A stretch of 64,000 bases of DNA from the NCBI GenBank assembly GCA_947632175.1, contig CANROC010000002.1, forward strand, positions 186,001 to 250,000, given 5' to 3'. The number at the start of each line of letters is the position of its first letter. The stretch's first letter is position 1. The translations under genes were made by a program, and so were the position numbers. Below, in pieces: positions 58,047 to 64,000 of the stretch. The DNA is from an uncultured Oscillospiraceae bacterium (GTDB lineage: Bacteria > Bacillota > Clostridia > Oscillospirales > Oscillospiraceae). The notes under the pieces are model-generated. The model saw only the letters and a program-made list of their open reading frames with translations. It did not search any database and was not told where the DNA came from.

Positions 58047-60055
58047 TGAAGAAAAACAGCCTCGGCGGCCGCTTCCTCATTGGGCTTTGCTTTCTCTTTC
58101 TCTATCTGCCCATCTTCCTGCTGATCATCTTCAGTTTCAACAAGGGCGACTCCAGCGCCGTCTGGAAAGGCTTCTCCCTCCACTGGTACGCGGAGCTCTT
58201 CCATAACCGCCTGGTGCTGGACTCCCTGGCCACCACGCTTCTCGTCTCGCTCCTGGCCACCGCCATCGCCACCGTGGCCGGCACCTTCGCCGCCGTGGGC
58301 ATCTACAGCCTCACGAAAAAGTGGCGCGACCCCGTTCTGGTGGTCAACGACCTTCCCATGATGAACGCGGACATCGTCACCGGCGTCAGCCTGTGCCTCT
58401 TCTTCGTGGCCTTCTTCCACGGCTGGGGCGCCATCGCCCGCTGGATCAACTCCTGGCAGGACCTCTTTACCCTGCCGGAGCAGCTCCATCTGGGGCTCAC
58501 CACTCTCGTCCTCGCCCATGTCTGCTTCGACATCCCCTACGTCATCCTGAACGTCGCCCCGCGCCTGCGGCAGATGGACTCCAACCTGGTGGACGCCGCC
58601 CAGGACCTGGGCTGTACGTGGATGCAGGCGTTCGTCAAGGTGATCTTACCGGAGATCAAGCCCGGCATCGTCTCCGGCGCGCTCATCGCCTTCACCATGA
58701 GCGTGGACGACTTCGTGATCTCCTACTTCACCGCCGGCTCCTCCACCCAGACCCTGTCCATGACCATCTACGGCATGACGAAAAAGCGGGTGACACCGGT
58801 GGTCAACGCGGTGAGCACCATCATGTTTCTGGCGGTCCTCACCGTCCTGGTCATCAACAACATCCGCTCGGCCAAGCAGGCGCGCCTCGCCGCCAAGCGG
58901 GCGTCCTTCGAGCCCGTCCGGGAGAATCCCCGGGTGGAGCGGTTCAAGGAGTGGCTCTATACCCCCCGCGGCAGGTTCGCAAAGCGCCTCACCGCCGTAG
59001 TCCTGTGCGCGGCCTTCGTGGTGACCACCGTGTTCCTCACCGCCTTCACTCAGAGCCAGCCCGTGGTGAACGTGTGCTCCTGGGGCGAGTATATCGACGA
59101 GGACCTGATCACGGAATTTGAGGAGCAGACCGGCATCCGTGTCAACTACCAGACCGCCGAGTCCAACGAGACGATGTACTCCCTCCTCAAGTCCGGCGGC
59201 GCGGATTACGACGTCATCGTCCCCTCGGACTACATGATCTCCCAGCTCATCGAGGAAGGAATGCTGGCGGAGCTGGACTACTCCCAGATCCCCAATTTTG
59301 AGCTCATCGACCAGCGCTTCCGGAACCTCCCCTACGACCCGGAGAACAAGTACACCGTCCCCTACACCTGGGGCACCGTGGGCCTCATCTACAACGCGGC
59401 CCTGGTGGACGAGGAGATCACCAGCTGGTCGGCGCTCTACGACGACCGCTACGCCGGTCAGGTCCTGCTCATCGGCAACTCCCGGGACGCTTTCGGCATC
59501 GCCCTGAAGTACCTGGGGTACTCCATGAACACCACCGACGAGGACGAGATCCGCGAAGCCTACGAGCTGGTGGCGGACGCCTACGAACGCGGGGTCTTCC
59601 AGGGCAAGGTCATGGACGAGGTCTTCCAGGTCATGGAGGGCGGCAACGCCGCCATCGCCAGCTACTACGCCGGGGACTACCTCTCCATGCTGGAGAACAA
59701 CGAGGACCTCAGGTTCGTGGTCCCGGAGGAGGGCTCCAACTGGTTCGTGGACGCCATGTGCGTCCTCAAGACCGCCGACAACTACGACAACGCCATGAAG
59801 TGGATCAACTTCATCGCCTCCACGGACGCCAACCTGCGGAACATGGACTACATCTGGTACGCCTCCCCCAACACCGAGGCCCTGGAGCGCTACCCCACCT
59901 GGTACGAGGAGCAGTACGAGGAGCCCCTGGACCCGGCAATCTACGAGATCATCGCCGCCCCCCAGGACGTCCTGGACCGCTGCGAAATGTACCTCTGCCT
60001 TCCCAAACCCACCCGCGTCCTCTACAACGACCTGTGGATCAAGCTGGGTATCTGA
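58046..60055 (+). CDS. PotC-PotD fusion (permease plus polyamine-binding protein)
   Basis: The ATG shares one base with the potB stop (TGATG). The 669-residue protein has a PotC permease (about 1-280, six helices, EAA-like loop LVDAAQDLGCTWMQAFVKVILP), then a further helix at about 310-330 (LTAVVLCAAFVVTTVFLTAF) and a periplasmic-binding-protein domain (about 335-669) starting VVNVCSWGEYIDEDLI, the PotD signature. The binding domain is therefore tethered to the permease and faces outside, in place of a free lipoprotein. Fusions of this kind are known in firmicutes. Confidence 0.93.
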   Translation: MKKNSLGGRFLIGLCFLFLYLPIFLLIIFSFNKGDSSAVWKGFSLHWYAELFHNRLVLDSLATTLLVSLLATAIATVAGTFAAVGIYSLTKKWRDPVLVVNDLPMMNADIVTGVSLCLFFVAFFHGWGAIARWINSWQDLFTLPEQLHLGLTTLVLAHVCFDIPYVILNVAPRLRQMDSNLVDAAQDLGCTWMQAFVKVILPEIKPGIVSGALIAFTMSVDDFVISYFTAGSSTQTLSMTIYGMTKKRVTPVVNAVSTIMFLAVLTVLVINNIRSAKQARLAAKRASFEPVRENPRVERFKEWLYTPRGRFAKRLTAVVLCAAFVVTTVFLTAFTQSQPVVNVCSWGEYIDEDLITEFEEQTGIRVNYQTAESNETMYSLLKSGGADYDVIVPSDYMISQLIEEGMLAELDYSQIPNFELIDQRFRNLPYDPENKYTVPYTWGTVGLIYNAALVDEEITSWSALYDDRYAGQVLLIGNSRDAFGIALKYLGYSMNTTDEDEIREAYELVADAYERGVFQGKVMDEVFQVMEGGNAAIASYYAGDYLSMLENNEDLRFVVPEEGSNWFVDAMCVLKTADNYDNAMKWINFIASTDANLRNMDYIWYASPNTEALERYPTWYEEQYEEPLDPAIYEIIAAPQDVLDRCEMYLCLPKPTRVLYNDLWIKLGI

Positions 60056-60142
60056 CCCCCCATCAAAACTCCGCCCGCCCGGCATACACCGGACGGGCGA
60101 GGCGTTTATAAGAACAAACATAAAAATTTAAGTATTTTTCTA

Positions 60143-60171
60143 TTGCTTTTCTCGGAAAAATGGAATATACT
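60143..60171 (+). promoter_or_regulatory. Promoter of the MazF/PemK-like pair
   Basis: TTGCTT, 17-base spacer, TATACT, about 25 bases before the first small gene. Confidence 0.7.
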
Positions 60172-60196
60172 ATAGGGGAAGAAAGGGGTGACTATT

Positions 60197-60370
60197 ATGG
60201 ATCGAAAATGTCAAGATTCCATCATATCTATCCATGAATTGCTGAACAAAAGCCATAAGTTTGTTGCCTCGCAGGAAGCCCTAAAGGATATCACGCCTCC
60301 GAATTGGAGCAGTGATGTTCTTGAAGGGAAAAAGAAAATTGTTGTTGGAACGAAGGACGAGGTGCGGTAA
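60197..60370 (+). CDS. Small protein upstream of MazF/PemK-like gene (possible antitoxin)
   Basis: A 57-residue protein (MDRKCQDSIISIHELLNKSH) with AAAGGGGTG before the ATG. It is mostly helical and mildly charged, with no DNA-binding motif I recognise. The stop is one base before the start of the next gene (60372), a coupling usual for antitoxin-toxin pairs; on that basis it may neutralise the following protein. AT-richer than its surroundings. Confidence 0.55.
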   Translation: MDRKCQDSIISIHELLNKSHKFVASQEALKDITPPNWSSDVLEGKKKIVVGTKDEVR

Positions 60371-60371
60371 A

Positions 60372-60770
60372 ATGAGTTGTCAGGTAGGGGACATTATCGT
60401 TGTAAAAAACTATGTCAGCCAGGGTGTAAATTTGGGCCGGCATTCATTTGTTGTTATTGATACAACCGGCGGCCAGATTCAGGGCCTTGACTATGACATC
60501 GTATGCAATGTTATGTCCTCTTTCCATTCCGAGGAGCACCGGCAGCACAAGCTGGGATATCCGGGCAATTTGGAGTATTCGTCAAGCGATGAACTGATCA
60601 AAAACGGGCATGGAAAAGACGGGTACATAAAAGCGGACCAGTTCTACTTTTTCAACTTAAGTGGGCTGGACTATTATGTGATTGGTTCTATCACGCCGGC
60701 GCTTTCGGCCGCTTTGCAGAAATTCATTGCGAACCTTAAAAGTGTCCAACTGATCACAGATAATTTGTGA
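60372..60770 (+). CDS. MazF/PemK-like toxin-type protein (tentative)
   Basis: A 132-residue protein with GAGGTG upstream. It starts with MSCQVGDIIVVKNYVSQGVNLGRHSFVVI, a beta-barrel opening like that of PemK/MazF endoribonucleases (GDI-V-x-GRHSFVV), and has NVMSSFHSEEHRQHKLGYPGN and YIKADQFYFF. Clostridial proteins with this layout are filed as PemK/MazF-family toxins, but the catalytic Arg/Thr pair of MazF is not clear to me. Other possibility: a conserved non-toxic protein. It follows the 57-residue gene by one base. Confidence 0.6.
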   Translation: MSCQVGDIIVVKNYVSQGVNLGRHSFVVIDTTGGQIQGLDYDIVCNVMSSFHSEEHRQHKLGYPGNLEYSSSDELIKNGHGKDGYIKADQFYFFNLSGLDYYVIGSITPALSAALQKFIANLKSVQLITDNL

Positions 60771-60802
60771 CAAGCGAATCATTAAACGGAAACATGAAAG
60801 TA

Positions 60803-60830
60803 CCCCGCCAATTTCTTGGCGGGGTTTCAG
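60803..60830 (+). terminator. Terminator of the MazF/PemK-like pair
   Basis: Stem CCCCGCCA/TGGCGGGG with a 6-base loop, then TTT; it lies about 30 bases after the stop codon. Confidence 0.7.
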
Positions 60831-60849
60831 TTTCTTAAAATACCCTAAC

Positions 60850-61008
60850 TCAAGCCTGCTCCGAGAAGCTCTCTTTCCCCGCGCCGCAGAGGGGGCAGGT
60901 GAAATCGGCGGGCAGGTCCTCGAATTTGGTGCCGGGGGCGATGCCGTTGTCGGGGTCGCCGACAGTCTCGTCGTATTCCCAGCCGCACAGGTCGCATACG
61001 TATTTCAT
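60850..61008 (-). CDS. Rubredoxin
   Basis: A 52-residue protein found by direct reading (start ATG 61008, AAAGGAGG upstream). It has the two CxxC motifs that bind one iron, [10 protein letters not shown] (5-14) and CPLCGAGKE (38-46), with the [19 protein letters not shown] core of the family. It passes electrons one at a time in the cytoplasm, here probably to the flavodiiron protein encoded 30 bases upstream in the same direction. Confidence 0.96.
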   Translation of the reverse strand: MKYVCDLCGWEYDETVGDPDNGIAPGTKFEDLPADFTCPLCGAGKESFSEQA

Positions 61009-61038
61009 GGGTGGTCCTCCTTTCAGTGTTATGTTAAC

Positions 61039-62829
61039 TTAACCGATGGGCTCAAAGTCCGCCGCGCCGTGCTTGCACAGGGGGCAGACGAAGTCCTCGG
61101 GCAGCTCCTCGCCCTCGTAGACGTAGCCGCAGACCTTGCAGACCCAGCCCTTCTTGCCCTCGGTCTTGGGCTTGGGCTTCACGTTCTGCTGGTAGTAAGT
61201 GTAGGTCATGGTCTCCTTATCGGACATGACCCGGGCCTCGGTGACGGAGCAGATGAACATGCCGTGGGTGCCCAGGTCCACGTACTGCTCCACCTTCAGG
61301 GACATGAAGGAGTTGATATACTTGGGCAGGAACACAAGGCCGTTGTCGCTTCTCAGCGTCTCCCAGCCCTCGAACTTGTCCACGTTCCGGCCGCTTCTAA
61401 AGCCGAAGCACTCGAAGACGGAGAAGGGCGCCTCCACGGAGAGGCAGTTGACGTTCATCTTCCCGGTCTGCTTGATGATGTGGTGGGAGTAGTTGTCCTT
61501 GTTGATGCACACCGCCACGCGGTTGGGGGTACTGGTGACCTGGCTGACGGTGTTGACGATGAGGCCGTTGTCGCGCTTGCCGTCGTTGGAGGTGACCACA
61601 TAGAGGCCGTAACCGATCTTAAAGAGGGCGGTGAGGTCGTTCTTGTTGGCGGTGTCGCCGTTCTGGGCCACGTAATCGCGGCTGAGCTCCTCCGCCAGGG
61701 CGTCGAGCTGGGACTTGCTGTCGTCATTGAGGGCGGAGAGGATGCGCACGGTGGTGTCCGTCCAGGTGATGTTCTTGCAGCCCTCCATCATGGACTTCAT
61801 GACCTTGGCGGCCTGGGGGGCCCAGGAGCCGTTTTCGATGAGGCCCACGGTGCGGTTCTTGTAGCCCCGCTCGGTGAGGTGGTTGATGAACTCCCGCATG
61901 AAAGGGAAGATCTCCGCGTTGTAGGTGGTGGTAGCCAAAACCAGCTTTCCGTACCGGAAAGCGTCCTCCACCGCCTCGGCCATGTCGCACCGGGCAAGGT
62001 CGGTGACCACCACCTTGGGACAGCCGCGGGCCTTGAGCTTGTCCGCCAGAAGCTCCACGGCCTTTTTCGTGTGGCCGTAGACGGAGGTGTAGGCGATGAC
62101 CACGCCCTCGCTCTCCACCGCGTAGGAGGACCAGATGTTGTAGAGATTGAGATAATAGCCCAGGTTCTCCGTGAGCACCGGCCCGTGGAGGGGGCAGATG
62201 ATCCGGATGTCGAGGCCGGCGGCTTTTTTCAAAAGCGCCTGGACCTGAGCGCCGTACTTGCCCACGATGCCGATATAATACCGCCGTGCCTCGCAGGCCC
62301 AGTCCTCCTCCACGTCCAGCGCGCCGAACTTGCCGAACCCGTCGGCGGAGAAGAGCACCTTGTCCGTGCTGTCATAGGTGACGATGACCTCCGGCCAGTG
62401 GACCATGGGGGCGGTGACGAAGGTGAGGGTGTGGCGGCCCAGCTCCAAGGTGTCCCCCTCCCCCACCATGACCCGGCGGTCCTCAAACTCCGTGCCGAAG
62501 AAATTGCGCATCATGGCGAAAGCCTTCTGGGAGGAGACGATGACGGCCTCCGGGTATGTGTTCATGAAATTGGCGATGTTGGCCGAATGGTCCGGCTCCA
62601 TGTGCTGGACCACGAGATAGTCGGGCCGACGCGCCCCCAGCGCCTCCGAGAGGTTGTCCAGCCACTCGTGGGTGAAGTTCCGGTCCACCGTGTCCATGAC
62701 GGCCACCTTGTCGTCCAGGATGACGTAGGAGTTGTACGCCATGCCGTTGGGCACCGTGTACTGCCCCTCAAAGAGGTCCACCTTGTGGTCGTTGACGCCC
62801 ACATATTTGATGTCTTTTGTGATGTTCAT
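61039..62829 (-). CDS. Flavodiiron protein fused to flavin reductase and rubredoxin domains
   Basis: The start at 62829 (MNITKDIKYVGVND) has AAGGGGG upstream. The 596-residue fusion has a metallo-beta-lactamase-like diiron domain with His76, Glu78, Asp80, His81, His144, Asp163 and His215 (HMEPDHS, PLHGPV), a flavodoxin domain (about 243-395, YTSVYGHTKKA), a flavin-reductase-like domain (about 410-545, RVAVCINKDNYSHH) and a C-terminal rubredoxin (about 560-596, CKVCGYVYEGEELPEDF). The family reduces O2 or NO to protect anaerobes. The fused reductase and rubredoxin suggest electrons pass within one chain. Confidence 0.95.
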   Translation of the reverse strand: MNITKDIKYVGVNDHKVDLFEGQYTVPNGMAYNSYVILDDKVAVMDTVDRNFTHEWLDNLSEALGARRPDYLVVQHMEPDHSANIANFMNTYPEAVIVSSQKAFAMMRNFFGTEFEDRRVMVGEGDTLELGRHTLTFVTAPMVHWPEVIVTYDSTDKVLFSADGFGKFGALDVEEDWACEARRYYIGIVGKYGAQVQALLKKAAGLDIRIICPLHGPVLTENLGYYLNLYNIWSSYAVESEGVVIAYTSVYGHTKKAVELLADKLKARGCPKVVVTDLARCDMAEAVEDAFRYGKLVLATTTYNAEIFPFMREFINHLTERGYKNRTVGLIENGSWAPQAAKVMKSMMEGCKNITWTDTTVRILSALNDDSKSQLDALAEELSRDYVAQNGDTANKNDLTALFKIGYGLYVVTSNDGKRDNGLIVNTVSQVTSTPNRVAVCINKDNYSHHIIKQTGKMNVNCLSVEAPFSVFECFGFRSGRNVDKFEGWETLRSDNGLVFLPKYINSFMSLKVEQYVDLGTHGMFICSVTEARVMSDKETMTYTYYQQNVKPKPKTEGKKGWVCKVCGYVYEGEELPEDFVCPLCKHGAADFEPIG

Positions 62830-62955
62830 GCAAAAACCCCCTTTTGGAATTTCCAACCTCACCATTCTACCACCTCCCGCCCGTTTTCGCAACCGTTGGA
62901 GGAAAAGTTCTTGGGGAAAATAAAAAAAGCTTTCGTGCGAAAGCGCGAAAGACAA

Positions 62956-63389
62956 CGCGGGCGGATTTGGAACCCGCCCCTACAGTTTCAAATTACGTTC
63001 ATTCTACGCCGTACGGTCCGCCGTCGAGGTTGGCCCTCGTTGCAGTTTTCGGATTGCCTCCAATGAACGCCGTAGGGGTCGCCGTCATCTCCGCGCTAAG
63101 AGCCGCCGCTGCGCGGCGGTTGCGCTCCGAAACGCGCCTGCGGGCGCAGCCCGGCGACCCGCGTTGCGATGACCTCCCATGTCGGTTGAATGGGATAACA
63201 TTCCCTATCCCCCGTAGGGGCGGACCCATGTGTCCGCCCGTGCCACGTTGCGGGACGGGAACGGGTCCGATTAAACGGTACATGCCGGTTATCGGGGGCA
63301 AGGGCCGCTGTGGGCAGCGGCCCGTACGGCGTTGTTCGGGACGTGTCAATTGTCGACGGGCGGGTCGCCGGGGACGGCGACCCCTACTG
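62956..63389. repeat. Mosaic palindromic repeats (cluster 4)
   Basis: A gene-free stretch with D-type at 62956-62983, an interrupted C at 63069-63168, A at 63209-63242, E at 63301-63328 and C at 63357-63389. Linkers GTCGGTTGAATGGGAT, GTTGCGGGACGGGAACGG and GACGTGTCAAT match those at 19.7 kb. Confidence 0.8.
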
Positions 63390-63611
63390 TTTGGGGAGGG
63401 CGCGTTTTTTGAAGACGAGGGCCAACACGGCGCAGGCGGCGATGCCGACGGCGTAGGGGACGGCGTACAGGAACGCCGTGCTCGCGGGGGCGCTGTAACC
63501 GGCGTACTTTGCGCCCCAGAGGAGGTCGCAGTAGTTGTACGCCACCACCGCGCACATCATGTCGGACAGCAGGACCGCCAACGCGGCAAAGAGTGTGGAC
63601 AGTTTTTTCAT
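63384..63611 (-). CDS. Small two-helix membrane protein
   Basis: A 75-residue protein with AAAGGAG before its ATG. Two hydrophobic helices (TLFAALAVLLSDMMCAVVAY and FLYAVPYAVGIAACAVLALVF). No family recognised. It lies 13 bases after the XRE-membrane regulator gene stop, so it is probably in its operon, perhaps as its partner. Confidence 0.7.
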   Translation of the reverse strand: MKKLSTLFAALAVLLSDMMCAVVAYNYCDLLWGAKYAGYSAPASTAFLYAVPYAVGIAACAVLALVFKKRALPKQ

Positions 63612-63624
63612 GGGAAGACTCCTT

Positions 63625-64000
63625 TCACCTTTTTCCGGAGCCTTTCAGGAGCAGGACAGCGCCGGCGACGACGGCGGTCGCGCAAAAGAGTAAATAGATG
63701 CCGTTGCCGTCCAGGGCGATCCGGGAGGAATCGCCGATCCCGGCGGAGGCCGCGGGGCTGAACAGGGACAGAAGACCCCAGATCATCAGGCAGACGATCC
63801 CACCGACACAGACCGCAAGGCCCACCAGCCGGCGCGTGCGTTCCGACGCCTGAGCGGGGGCGTTTTGCTCTCCCGGCGGGGCGTCCTCGATTGGCTCGCC
63901 GTCCTCTTTCATGAGGCTGTCCAGGGAGACGTTGAAATACCGGCTGATGGCGACGAGCTTGTCGCTCTCCGGGGTGGACGCCCCCGACTCCCATTTTGAG
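63625..64000 (-). CDS. XRE regulator with C-terminal membrane helices (partial)
   Basis: The frame is open to the window edge, so the N-terminus is missing. The visible part starts inside a helix-turn-helix domain (SKWESGASTPESDKLVAISR, then FNVSLDSL), continues with an acidic linker, and has two hydrophobic segments (VGLAVCVGGIVCLMIWGLLSLF and YLLFCATAVVAGAVLLL). This is the architecture of membrane-tethered XRE regulators of gut firmicutes. It would control its own or neighbouring genes. Confidence 0.85.
   Translation of the reverse strand, partial: SKWESGASTPESDKLVAISRYFNVSLDSLMKEDGEPIEDAPPGEQNAPAQASERTRRLVGLAVCVGGIVCLMIWGLLSLFSPAASAGIGDSSRIALDGNGIYLLFCATAVVAGAVLLLKGSGKR

Noticed and set aside
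61069..63066. Plus-strand frame of 665 codons across the flavodiiron gene
   Set aside because: Antisense of a gene with all diiron ligands; no RBS or promoter.
1..64000. tRNA or rRNA genes
   Set aside because: I saw no cloverleaf or conserved rRNA segments in the intergenic regions I read; a tRNAscan or Infernal run could change this.

Overview
This 64-kb window looks like the chromosome of a high-GC, strictly anaerobic, gram-positive Clostridium relative, most likely an Oscillospiraceae gut bacterium of the Oscillibacter/Lawsonibacter/Flavonifractor kind. The reasons are the AGGAGG ribosome-binding sites, consensus sigma-A promoters, the hprK-murB-rapZ-whiA-dnaE and yceD-rpmF gene blocks, DUF512 near der, S-layer-homology (SLH) proteins, an [FeFe]-hydrogenase, and a flavodiiron protein next to rubredoxin. 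The genus is inferred; I could not search databases.

Layout: 1-315 is the tail of an iron alcohol dehydrogenase. 854-12435 (minus) is a ten-gene oligosaccharide ABC-transport operon (two permeases, lipoprotein, two ATPases, four uncharacterised membrane proteins, GH28 hydrolase), with a divergent CE8 pectinesterase at 12723-13613: a pectin-oligomer uptake and breakdown locus. 13650-16651 holds an [FeFe]-hydrogenase and two RadC-like genes in tandem. 16874-19143 holds a zinc phospholipase-C-like protein and a chimeric SLH protein whose start codon seems mutated to ACG. 20141-28658 (minus) is the housekeeping operon hprK-murB-rapZ-whiA-dnaE-GNAT-diacylglycerol kinase, followed on the plus strand by rpmB. 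29077-34508 (minus) is a surface-glycosylation operon (LtaS-like enzyme, GT2, two GtrA, GtrII). 34622-35598 is a LytTR regulator with a membrane protein. 35789-42711 is der, a five-gene AT-richer island, DUF512, rpmF and yceD.

42911-54434 is the most interesting part: three secreted or surface proteins, two with nearly identical SLH anchors, and a tyrosine recombinase. Between the recombinase and the promoterless two-gene surface operon lies a segment of 207 bp bounded by perfect 28-bp inverted repeats (47550-47577 and 47785-47812). It carries one good sigma-A promoter, which now points away from the surface operon. This has every sequence hallmark of an invertible-promoter phase-variation switch, seen here in the OFF orientation. 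The giant SLH gene next door has its own consensus promoter, overlapping that of a divergent XRE regulator.

54900-60055 holds an RluA-type pseudouridine synthase and the polyamine operon potA-potB-potCD (permease and binding protein fused) behind a leader with a palindrome and a terminator-like hairpin. 60197-60770 is a small MazF/PemK-like pair. 60850-62829 is rubredoxin plus a flavodiiron/flavin reductase/rubredoxin fusion. 63384-64000 is a small membrane protein and a partial XRE regulator. Four intergenic regions (about 540-800, 16660-16823, 19270-19925, 62956-63389) hold a family of mosaic palindromic repeats, often with GTAGGGG edges.
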